Of a stretch of 64,000 bases of DNA, positions 49,745 through 58,394 are shown piece after piece (position 1 is the stretch's first letter; every line of letters begins with the position of its first letter). Under the pieces are notes generated by a model. That model was given only the letters and a program-made list of their open reading frames with translations. It was not told where the DNA came from and searched no databases. Made by a program: the position numbers and the translations under genes. The DNA is from Candidatus Methanimicrococcus odontotermitis (GTDB taxonomy: Archaea > Halobacteriota > Methanosarcinia > Methanosarcinales > Methanosarcinaceae): assembly GCA_031286065.1 (NCBI GenBank), contig JAITUZ010000050.1, positions 62,001 through 126,000 of the forward strand, read 5' to 3'.

Positions 49745-51223
49745 ATGTCAAATCAAAATAAAGAAAAAAACGAACCGGACATCACGGACGAATTAACGCG
49801 CGTTAATGATAATATTTGGGATATCCCAAAGTCCCGCGCATATGGAATGAATGTTCCGGGCAGACTTTTTCTGTCAGAGAAATTAATGGGAACGATTGAT
49901 GCGGAAACCGTCAATCAAGTCGCGAATGTTGCGATGCTTCCCGGTATTTTGGAATATTCAATGGCGATGCCGGATGTTCATCTCGGTTACGGTTTTACGA
50001 TCGGCGGCGTTGCGGCTTTCGATGAAGAAGAAGGCGTGATCAGCCCGGGAGGCGTCGGTTTTGATATCAACTGCGGTGTCCGATTAATGAAAACGAATCT
50101 TCGAAAAGAAGACGCTGTTCCTCATATCAAAACGCTGACCGAGAATTTGTTTCGAAAAATCCCGTCGGGCGTCGGCTCAAAAGGAGAATTCAAAGTCACC
50201 GACACCGAATTAACGGAAGCTTTTTTACACGGCTCACGGTGGGCGGTTGAAGCGGGATACGGTATTGACAGCGATACCAAAAACTGTGAATCTTACGGTT
50301 TTATGGAAGGCGGAAATCCGGAGAGCGTCAGCGTCAAAGCCCGCAAAAGAGGGCGCCCGCAATTCGGAACCCTCGGCAGCGGCAATCATTTTTTGGAAAT
50401 TCAGTATATCGACAAAATATATGACCCCGCGGCCGCCGCCGCTTACGGTCTGGAAGAAGGGCAGGTCACGGTGATGATCCATTGCGGCTCCCGCGGCGCC
50501 GGTCATCAGATCTGTACCGACCATCTGCAAATATTGAATCAAGCGGTAAAAAAATACAAAATCGATGTTCCCGACATGCAGCTCGCCTGCGCGCCCGCAA
50601 AGTCCAAAGAGGCGCAGGCTTATTTTAACGCGATGAAATGCGGCGCGAACTACGCGTGGGCGAACCGCCAGATCATCATGCATTGGACGCGCGGGGTGTT
50701 TGAACAGTTTTACGGCAAGGATACGGACGCGCTCGGCATGGAACTGCTTTACGATGTCGCGCACAATGTCGCCAAATTTGAAACCCACGAAGTTGACGGT
50801 AAAAAACAGGATGTTTATGTTCACAGAAAAGGCGCGACACGCGCATTTCCGGCGGGGCACAGCGAAGTGCCGCGGCAATTCAGAGATGTCGGCCAGCCTG
50901 TTTTAATTCCGGGAAGCATGGGAACGCCATCGTTTATTTTAAAAGGCGGTCCGAAATCGATGTCATTGTCATTCGGCAGCGCTTGTCACGGCGCCGGCCG
51001 CGTGATGGGACGCGGAAAAGCCAAAAACAGCATGGACGGTGAAGCGGTCCAAAAAGAATTGGCGCTCAGAGGCATCACGGTGAGAGCGGAAAAAGCGTCC
51101 GCGATCGCGGAAGAAGCGCCGAGCGTATACAAAAACAGCGATGATGTCGTTGACGTTGTGGACAGACTTGGAATCGCCCAAAAAGTCGCGCGCCTGATCC
51201 CGATCGGCGTTATTAAAGGATGA
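49745..51223 (+). CDS. rtcB: RNA-splicing ligase RtcB (no intein)
   Basis: AMPDVHLGYGFTIGGVAAFDEEEGVISPGGVGFDINCGVRLMKTN; LGSGNHFLEIQ; HCGSRGAGHQI; FGSACHGAGRVMGR. Confidence 0.98.
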   Translation: MSNQNKEKNEPDITDELTRVNDNIWDIPKSRAYGMNVPGRLFLSEKLMGTIDAETVNQVANVAMLPGILEYSMAMPDVHLGYGFTIGGVAAFDEEEGVISPGGVGFDINCGVRLMKTNLRKEDAVPHIKTLTENLFRKIPSGVGSKGEFKVTDTELTEAFLHGSRWAVEAGYGIDSDTKNCESYGFMEGGNPESVSVKARKRGRPQFGTLGSGNHFLEIQYIDKIYDPAAAAAYGLEEGQVTVMIHCGSRGAGHQICTDHLQILNQAVKKYKIDVPDMQLACAPAKSKEAQAYFNAMKCGANYAWANRQIIMHWTRGVFEQFYGKDTDALGMELLYDVAHNVAKFETHEVDGKKQDVYVHRKGATRAFPAGHSEVPRQFRDVGQPVLIPGSMGTPSFILKGGPKSMSLSFGSACHGAGRVMGRGKAKNSMDGEAVQKELALRGITVRAEKASAIAEEAPSVYKNSDDVVDVVDRLGIAQKVARLIPIGVIKG

Positions 51224-51236
51224 ACGGTGAGGAAAG

Positions 51237-51896
51237 ATGCGGGTTGAAGAAATCATTCCTCAGTATTATGATTCCAATATTTATATCATCAATCAAAAAA
51301 TCGTCATTGACACCGGAATGACAATGGATTACGTTTTGAGCCGGATGGAGCAAATAATGCCGATTGAGAATATTGAGTTGATTATTTTGACGCATTCTCA
51401 TTATGACCACAGCGGCTGCGCCGGCGAACTTTTAAAAAGAAGCGGAGCGGAATTAGCGATTCACGAAGCGGACGCGCCGTTTTTGAACGATGATTATTTA
51501 TCAAGCGCGTTGAATTTCGGAAACCGCGCGTCTTGTCCTCCGGCAGATATTTTGTATCGGGGCGGCGAAAAAATCCCGATCGGGCCGAATGAAAAAGGAG
51601 AAGAAGAATATTTGGAAGTCATTCACACACCGGGACATACAGTCGGATGCGTCTGCCTTTACGAGAAAAATTCAAAAACGCTTTTTTCGGGAGACACCGT
51701 TTTTTCAGACGGCGGCATCGGACGAACGGATTTTGAACTATCCGCGCCGGAAAAAATGACGGAATCCGTCGGTAAATTGAGAAAAATCGATATTGAAAAC
51801 TTATGCCCGGGACACGGCCGCGCAACGATTGGAAACGCGAACCGGGCAGTGGAATTATCAGAAATGATGTCATCGCGGATGAACGGCCGAAAATGA
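51237..51896 (+). CDS. MBL-fold metallohydrolase
   Basis: LIILTHSHYDHSGCAGEL; VIHTPGHTVGCVCLYEKNSKTLFSGDTVFSDGGIGRTDF; LCPGHG. Confidence 0.94.
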   Translation: MRVEEIIPQYYDSNIYIINQKIVIDTGMTMDYVLSRMEQIMPIENIELIILTHSHYDHSGCAGELLKRSGAELAIHEADAPFLNDDYLSSALNFGNRASCPPADILYRGGEKIPIGPNEKGEEEYLEVIHTPGHTVGCVCLYEKNSKTLFSGDTVFSDGGIGRTDFELSAPEKMTESVGKLRKIDIENLCPGHGRATIGNANRAVELSEMMSSRMNGRK

Positions 51897-51941
51897 CGCC
51901 GGTCAAAGAAATCCGGAAAACAGAAGAGAAGAGACGATAAA

Positions 51942-54251
51942 ATGTCAGAATCAAACAAAGACGCGGGGAAGAAAACAACGCGCCGGACAGGAACTTTAGG
52001 AACGATCGGCAAGGTGGAAGTCGGAAAAGCCGATAACCGCCGAACGATCGCCGGCCTTGAAAAAACGGCCGGAAAAATAGGCGCGGACAAATCAAAAATC
52101 GTCATTCCCGCAAATGAAAAAAATAAAGCGCAAACTGAAAAGTCCGATGCTCCGAAGAAAAAAACGATCGGTCAATTGGGCGTCAAAAGCGCAGGCATGA
52201 AATTCTCCGAGCCGAAAAATTTTGAATGGAAAACCGACACGCGTTCAAAGCGGGATGACGGCGGTTACGAGCCGGCCGCCAAACGAAACGGCGGAAAAGA
52301 TAAAACGGAGGCAAAAAAAAACGAAATTGACGTAAAAATCTCCGAAAAAAAAGTCAATCATTTTTATGAGAAACGCCAACGAGAAGCCGTGAAAAATGCC
52401 GGCGGCTTTTTACCGATGAGCCTTGACGAGGCGCGCCAAAAAGACTGGGACGAGCTTGACATTATTTTAGTTTCGGGCGACGCTTATGTTGACCATTCCG
52501 GTTTTGGAACGGCAGTTATCGGCCGCGTTCTGGAACACGGCGGCTTTCGTGTCGGCGTCATCGCGCAGCCGGACTGGACAAACAAAAACGCTTTTGAAAT
52601 TCTCGGAAAGCCGCGCCTCTTCTTCTCTGTCAGCGCAGGCAATGCCGATTCCCTTGTCAACAATTATACGCCGCTTTTGTATAAACGCGAAAGTGATATG
52701 TATTCCCCCGGCGGAGAGCCGGGTCTGCGTCCGGATCGCGCTGTGATTACCTACGCGAATCGTCTGCGTCAAGCCTATCCCGACGTGCCGGTCATCGCCG
52801 GCGGCATCGAAGCGTCACTTCGACGCTTTGCGGAATTTGATTATTTATCCAATGATGTGCGCCAATCCGTTTTAGCGGACGCTCCCATCGATATGATTGT
52901 TTACGGCATGGGTGAACTCCAAATAAAAGAAATCGCTGCTCGGATGAACGGCGGCGAAAAGATATCAGAAATCAGAAATATCCCGGGAACCGTTTGGAAA
53001 ATGCCCGTCCGCGAATGGAAAAATATACAAGGCGGACAGGATTCAGAATATTCAAAAGAACTTGAAGCGGACACGTTTATCGAACTTCCGGATTTTAATG
53101 ACGTTTCAAAAAATAAAGAGCAATACGCCCGCGCGTTTAAAATCATTTACGAAAACCAGAACCCCGTTTTCGGCAAAAAGCTTGTTCAGCCGCATCCCAA
53201 AACCGTTATTGTCCAAAACCCGCCGATGCGCGGATTAACGGAAAACGAAATGGATGAAGTGTATGAACTTCCGTATCTCCGTTTGGAACATCCGTCCTAC
53301 AAAGAAGGGGTTCCCGGATTGGACGTCGTCAAAAATTCGATTACAAGTCATCGAGGCTGCTTTGGAGCGTGCTCTTTTTGCGCAATCGCGCAGCATCAGG
53401 GACGCGCCGTCAGCAGCAGAAGCGAAGAATCCGTCATACGCGAAGCCGGGAAGATTGCCGCGGCGCCCGATTTCGGCGGGATCATTAACGGCATCGGCGG
53501 ACCGAGCGCCAACATGTACGGCATGACTTGTCCGGCATGGGAGAAAAAGGGAGCCTGCACGCACAAAAACTGTCTGGTTCCGGCAATCTGCCCGTCACTG
53601 AACGCCGGTCACGGACGGCTTTTGAATCTTTTAAAAGCGCTTCGGGAAATGCCGAATATCCGAAAAGTTTTGACCGGATATGGCGTCCGTTTTGATTTGG
53701 CGCTTTCAGATGACGGATATTTGGAAACGCTTTGCCGGTATCATGTCGGCGGCCAGCTGAAAGTGGCTCCCGAGCATTTCTGCGACACTGTCACGGCGGC
53801 GATGAGAAAGCCGAATCGTGAAACATTTGAAAAGTTTGAAAAAAAATTCAAAGATATTAACAAAGAACTCGGGCTGAAACAGTTTTTAGTCACTTTTCAA
53901 ATTTCGGGTCATCCCGGCTGCACGCTGAAAAACGCGGTGGAGATGGCGGAATATATCCGTGACAATAACCGCTTCACGGAACAAGTTCAAGATTTTACGC
54001 CGACACCGATGACAATTTCAACCTGCATGTTCCATACGGGACTGGATCCGCTGACCATGAAAGAAATATATGTGCCGGTCACGCGGACGGAGAAAAAAAT
54101 GCAGCGCGTTTTACTTCAATTCAAAAATCCGAATAATTTTGAAATGATTGAACAGGCCCTGGAGACTGCCGGACGCCGCGATTTAATCGGCGGCGGACCG
54201 AATTGTTTGATTCCGGAGAGCCGGACGATTTCACGCCGGTTTCGGGACTGA
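51942..54251 (+). CDS. YgiQ-family radical SAM protein with about 150-aa charged N-terminal extension
   Basis: ILVSGDAYVDHSGFGTAVIGRVLEHGGFRVGVIAQPDW; SHRGCFGACSFCAIAQHQGR; GIEASLRRFAEFDYLS. Confidence 0.95.
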   Translation: MSESNKDAGKKTTRRTGTLGTIGKVEVGKADNRRTIAGLEKTAGKIGADKSKIVIPANEKNKAQTEKSDAPKKKTIGQLGVKSAGMKFSEPKNFEWKTDTRSKRDDGGYEPAAKRNGGKDKTEAKKNEIDVKISEKKVNHFYEKRQREAVKNAGGFLPMSLDEARQKDWDELDIILVSGDAYVDHSGFGTAVIGRVLEHGGFRVGVIAQPDWTNKNAFEILGKPRLFFSVSAGNADSLVNNYTPLLYKRESDMYSPGGEPGLRPDRAVITYANRLRQAYPDVPVIAGGIEASLRRFAEFDYLSNDVRQSVLADAPIDMIVYGMGELQIKEIAARMNGGEKISEIRNIPGTVWKMPVREWKNIQGGQDSEYSKELEADTFIELPDFNDVSKNKEQYARAFKIIYENQNPVFGKKLVQPHPKTVIVQNPPMRGLTENEMDEVYELPYLRLEHPSYKEGVPGLDVVKNSITSHRGCFGACSFCAIAQHQGRAVSSRSEESVIREAGKIAAAPDFGGIINGIGGPSANMYGMTCPAWEKKGACTHKNCLVPAICPSLNAGHGRLLNLLKALREMPNIRKVLTGYGVRFDLALSDDGYLETLCRYHVGGQLKVAPEHFCDTVTAAMRKPNRETFEKFEKKFKDINKELGLKQFLVTFQISGHPGCTLKNAVEMAEYIRDNNRFTEQVQDFTPTPMTISTCMFHTGLDPLTMKEIYVPVTRTEKKMQRVLLQFKNPNNFEMIEQALETAGRRDLIGGGPNCLIPESRTISRRFRD

Positions 54252-54304
54252 AAAGAATTGTTCAGGTGAATTATAAATATCTTCGAATATATTTTTGATC
54301 AAGA

Positions 54305-55153
54305 ATGAAATTAAAATACGAAATCATTATTTTATCGACCCTTGTCGGCGTTCTGTTTATCGCGGCAGAATTGCTGTCAAGATTCTTCACCGGCGATCCG
54401 ACAGGAAACGTTTTTGAGAGTCTGAGCTTCCTGTTTGAGCCGCTGCTGTCCGGAGACGAGCTGTATCAGTATCTGATTATTTTACTTTTCTGTTTAGCGT
54501 TTGGTGTCATACTGGCCCGTTTAATGAGCCATACCCTGAAAGTGAAAGAAGCCGTTGCGCAAATCAGTCTTGAGAAAAATATGATTTTGGATTTCACTCC
54601 GGAAATCATCATTTACATGACCAATGAATATATAATCGAGTGGGTAAGCCGGTCCATATTTACGGAAACGGGACTGGGTGAATCTGAGATTATCGGAAAA
54701 TCTATGATGAACTTGATTAAAAAATTCTTTTCGGAAGAAGCCGTAAACAAAATATTAATTGATCATCTTGAAACCGACAGATTTGATTTCGAAGTCAAAA
54801 GTTTGAAAGGCAAGTATTGGAGAATCAATTCAAATGTTGCCAGAAATAAAGCGGGCGACATCGTCGGCCATGTTTTGCTGGCAATTGATATTACCGAAAA
54901 CAAACAAAATGAAGAAATCAAACAAACTTATTACAAACACTTGGAATCAAACATAGAACAGTTCGCGACCGCCATTGACAATATCCGTAACCCGCTCTCA
55001 AGCATTGTTCTGCTGGCCGAAATATCAGATGACCAAAAAACAGCACAGAAAATAGTGACTCAATGCGGCAGCATTGAAGAGAGGATTGCCGTTTTGGACG
55101 AAAACTGGAAAAACACGGAAGAAATCCGCAATTTCTTAAAGAAATATGAATAA
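54305..55153 (+). CDS. Membrane-anchored PAS-domain protein without recognisable HATPase domain
   Basis: Two N-terminal TM segments; PAS-like LDFTPEIIIYMTNEYIIEWVSRSIFTETGLGESEIIGKSMMNLI; truncated histidine-kinase-like tail. Confidence 0.75.
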   Translation: MKLKYEIIILSTLVGVLFIAAELLSRFFTGDPTGNVFESLSFLFEPLLSGDELYQYLIILLFCLAFGVILARLMSHTLKVKEAVAQISLEKNMILDFTPEIIIYMTNEYIIEWVSRSIFTETGLGESEIIGKSMMNLIKKFFSEEAVNKILIDHLETDRFDFEVKSLKGKYWRINSNVARNKAGDIVGHVLLAIDITENKQNEEIKQTYYKHLESNIEQFATAIDNIRNPLSSIVLLAEISDDQKTAQKIVTQCGSIEERIAVLDENWKNTEEIRNFLKKYE

Positions 55154-55173
55154 AGCGGAAAAAAACCATGCCA

Positions 55174-55190
55174 CCGATAATATTTATCGG
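55174..55190. terminator. Hairpin overlapping the stop codon of the Fe-S protein gene, followed by T-rich sequence
   Basis: CCGATAA-tat-TTATCGG followed by CTTTTCTTTT. Confidence 0.55.
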
Positions 55191-56287
55191 CTTTTCTTTT
55201 CATTCGCCATGCTTATCAATTCAACCAAATCGATGACGGGAATATCATCGCCGGCGTCTCTTAAATTCCGAAGGCAGAGCGGACAAGTGGTAACGATATA
55301 ATCGACGCCTTTGGGGACGTCTTCCAATCTTCTTTTGGCCATTGCCAAAGACAAATCGCCGTAGCCTGAACGTACACCGCCGCCGCCGCCGCAGCATCTG
55401 GATTTTTCACGTGCCGCGGCCATTTCAATCAGATTGTTCCGGCCGACGATTTCATAAATCAGCGCGCGGGGCTCATCAAAAATATTGTTGTGGCGGCCGG
55501 AGTGGCAAGGATCATGATAAGTGATTTTCAGGTCCAATTTGCCGAGACCCGCTTTTTTCAAGCCGTCCAAATGCGCGGCCAAGTATTCAGAAACGGTCAC
55601 GACGCTGACGCCGTCTGACTCATAATTGTTTTTCAGCGTGTTGTAGCAGCCGGCGCAGCCCGCAATGATTGTATCCGCGCCGCTTTTTTTGATTTGATCG
55701 ATATTATGATTCTTCAAAGCGGTGGCTTCTTTGACAAAACCGAGACGCAGAAGCGGAGAAGCGCAGCATTTTTCATCTGATAAAAGCCCGACGCCCATTT
55801 TATTGAGGATTTTGTAAGTATTGACAGCGGTTTCAGGATAGCGGTAAGTGTCCAAACATCCGACAAAGTAAACAGCTTTCGGGTTTTTCGGAGGAATAAG
55901 CCCTGTTCCCTCAAGCCAGCCGAGGCGCGGTCCCGCATCCGCGAGCGTGTTCGAATATTGAAGAACCGTGTCGCGGATTTTCATCTGCGTCGGCGTCATT
56001 TTTCCTTCAGTGGCGAGTCCGCTGCGCGCCCCTTCAACCAAATCGGGCGGGTGAACGCCTGCGGGACAGGCAGCAGTGCAGCAGCCGCATGTTGTGCACG
56101 TGTTTATACTGTCAAAAACCGAAACGTCATCCAATTTCCCTTCAAAAACGTCGCGGATGATTAAAATACGGCCGCGCGTGTTTTTGGATTCGCGGCCCGT
56201 TTGCTCAAACGTCGGACAGACAGAGCGGCAGTTGCCGCAATTGACGCAGCGATATAAATCCCGCTGATCCACCTGATTCAAAGACAT
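55184..56287 (-). CDS. GlcF/GlpC-like (Fe-S)-binding CCG-domain protein
   Basis: YRCVNCGNCRSVCPTF; NTCTTCGCCTAACPAGVHPPDL; CCASPLLRLG; ESRCCGGGGG-like KSRCCGGGGGVRSG; start MSLNQVDQRDL at 56287. Confidence 0.9.
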   Translation of the reverse strand: MSLNQVDQRDLYRCVNCGNCRSVCPTFEQTGRESKNTRGRILIIRDVFEGKLDDVSVFDSINTCTTCGCCTAACPAGVHPPDLVEGARSGLATEGKMTPTQMKIRDTVLQYSNTLADAGPRLGWLEGTGLIPPKNPKAVYFVGCLDTYRYPETAVNTYKILNKMGVGLLSDEKCCASPLLRLGFVKEATALKNHNIDQIKKSGADTIIAGCAGCYNTLKNNYESDGVSVVTVSEYLAAHLDGLKKAGLGKLDLKITYHDPCHSGRHNNIFDEPRALIYEIVGRNNLIEMAAAREKSRCCGGGGGVRSGYGDLSLAMAKRRLEDVPKGVDYIVTTCPLCLRNLRDAGDDIPVIDLVELISMANEKKSR

Positions 56288-56310
56288 ATTATTGATTTCC
56301 CTTGTTGTTT

Positions 56311-57690
56311 TTATGAAAGACCTAATTTTCCGGGGTTGAGAATTCCATTCGGGTCCAATGTTTTTTTGATCGCTTTCATCACAGTGAATGCCGGACCGCA
56401 TTGCATTTCCATGTACGCGCCGCGCGCCGCGCCGATTCCGTGTTCGGTGCTGACCGTTCCGCCGAGACTGATGGCGGCCAAATGCAATTTATCGGCGGCG
56501 GTGTCCAGTTTTTTCCATTCGTTTTCATCTAAAACGTCAATGAACAAACCGACATGAATCGTTCCGTCTCCGGCGTGCCCGTAAATCATCGGCGTTATGC
56601 CGACTTCATTCGTAATTTCATAAACTTTCGCGATCAATGCCGGCAATTTCTGAATCGGGACACCCAAATCTTCACCGACGTAAATACGCGTTTTTGTCGG
56701 GTCGAGCTTTGAAACGGCGGCGCCGAGAAGCCGCCGGGCATCCCAGATTTCTTTCATTTGAACCGGGTCATTTGTAATCAAAATACTGCTTGAAATTTCT
56801 TCGCAGGCTTTTGCCAATAATTCTGCCGACTCGTCGACCGCGTTTTCGCTGCTGCCGTCAACTTCGAACAAAACGACATCTCCGTCTCGCGGGAAAATAA
56901 CATCCGGATCCAGTTTGGTTAAAACCGTGACGGACGTTTTATCTAATATTTCACAAGCGGACGGCGTGACGCCTGCCGCAAAAACGCGGGAGACGGACAA
57001 ACCGGCATTTTCGGGAGACGGAAAAGAGATCATGATTAATTTTCGGAACTTCGGGAGGGGCGCGATTTTCAAAACCGCTTTTGTAATGATGCCCAGCGTT
57101 CCTTCCGATCCGACATAAAGGCGAGATAAATCATATCCGGCGGATGTTTTTAAGCAATTGGAACCTGTCCGGATAACAGTGCCGTCGGCGAGAACGACTT
57201 CTAAATCCAAAACATAATTTTTGGTCGTGCCGTATTTAACGCAGCGCATACCGCTCGCGTTATTCGCGATCTGGCCGCCGATGGTGCAGGTGGCTGCGCT
57301 TCCCGGGTCCGGCGGAAAAAAGAAACCGTACGGTTTGAGCGCGTCGTTGAGTTTGTCGGCGACAAGACCCGGTTCTACCGTTACTTGAATGTTATTGATA
57401 TCGATGTTCAGAATTTGATTCATGCGCGACATGTCTAAAAGAATGCCGCCTTTGACCGGAACGGCGGCGCCGGCGAGTCCCGTTCCTGCGCCGCGGGCTG
57501 TCACGGGAATCAAATGCGTGTCGGCATAAGCTAAAATTTGAGAGACTTCGGCAGTTGTTTGGGGGAAAACGACGAAGTCGGGTTTTCCTTTAACTTGGGA
57601 GCCGTCGGCCGCGTAACAGCACAGCTCGGCAGGCGCGGCCGTCGCGCGGCCGTCGCAAATGTTTTTGAGTTTTTCGTAATGAGCCATAAA
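56311..57690 (-). CDS. FAD-linked oxidase (GlcD / D-lactate dehydrogenase-like)
   Basis: FVVFPQTTAEVSQILAYADTHLIPVTARGAGTGLAGAAVPVKGGILLDMSRMNQIL; GGQIANNASGMRCVKYGTTKNYVLDLEVVLADG; GTVSTEHGIGAARGAYM; likely start MAHYEKLKNICDG near 57687. Confidence 0.93.
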   Translation of the reverse strand, partial: FMAHYEKLKNICDGRATAAPAELCCYAADGSQVKGKPDFVVFPQTTAEVSQILAYADTHLIPVTARGAGTGLAGAAVPVKGGILLDMSRMNQILNIDINNIQVTVEPGLVADKLNDALKPYGFFFPPDPGSAATCTIGGQIANNASGMRCVKYGTTKNYVLDLEVVLADGTVIRTGSNCLKTSAGYDLSRLYVGSEGTLGIITKAVLKIAPLPKFRKLIMISFPSPENAGLSVSRVFAAGVTPSACEILDKTSVTVLTKLDPDVIFPRDGDVVLFEVDGSSENAVDESAELLAKACEEISSSILITNDPVQMKEIWDARRLLGAAVSKLDPTKTRIYVGEDLGVPIQKLPALIAKVYEITNEVGITPMIYGHAGDGTIHVGLFIDVLDENEWKKLDTAADKLHLAAISLGGTVSTEHGIGAARGAYMEMQCGPAFTVMKAIKKTLDPNGILNPGKLGLS

Positions 57691-57912
57691 TACCGACCGT
57701 TTGAGCGAAATAAGAATAAAACGGAAATAAAAAACGCACGCGAAATACAATTTTACAGTTCTGCCCGCATTTTCACGCTGATTCCTTATATATATTTTAT
57801 TGTGAAACTTTCAGAGAAGAATCAAACTCGGAATCATAAAATGCCGAAAAGTAAAAGACGAATAAAAGGTGAATAAAAATGAAGAGATGGAATCATTTCG
57901 GAAATGATTCAA

Positions 57913-58296
57913 TTATTTCTTTGCCGAAGGCTTAGCAATCGGTTTTTCCGCTGCCGCTTTCGCCGCGGTTTTAACCGCCGTTTTGGCGGCGGGCTTTTTC
58001 ATTTTGCCGATTTCTTCTTCGACTTCTTCAGCACCTTTTTTATAGAATTCTTCTTCATCGGGCTGAAGCTCTTTCAGCAGCCGAAGGAATTCCCCCGCAT
58101 GGACTTTTTCTTCATCGGCAATGTCGAGCAGCACTTCTTTTGCAAGTTCGTTGTCGGTTGATTCTGCGAGCTGTTCATAGAGCTGAATCGCTTCATATTC
58201 GGCGGAGACCATAAAACGGATGGCTCGGACAAGTTCTTCATGCGTCAGCTTACGGCCGTTTTTCAGGCCGGCGAAAGGATTTCCAAATTCAGGCAT
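57913..58296 (-). CDS. Rubrerythrin/ferritin-like protein with basic Ala/Lys-rich C-terminal tail
   Basis: IRFMVSAEYEAIQLYEQLAESTDNELAKEVLLDIADEEKVHAGEFLRLL; tail KPAAKTAVKTAAKAAAEKPIAKPSAKK. Confidence 0.88.
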   Translation of the reverse strand: MPEFGNPFAGLKNGRKLTHEELVRAIRFMVSAEYEAIQLYEQLAESTDNELAKEVLLDIADEEKVHAGEFLRLLKELQPDEEEFYKKGAEEVEEEIGKMKKPAAKTAVKTAAKAAAEKPIAKPSAKK

Positions 58297-58394
58297 AAAT
58301 ATAAAACTTGAATGATAGTATAAATAATTTAGTCAAATCTGAAAAATAGAAAGCAATGAGAGTTTTTTTATTCAATGACGGGATTTAAAAGTCC

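Noticed and set aside
49745-51223. Possible intein in RtcB
   Set aside because: The 492-aa protein is continuous with normal RtcB motifs and no splicing-domain insertion.
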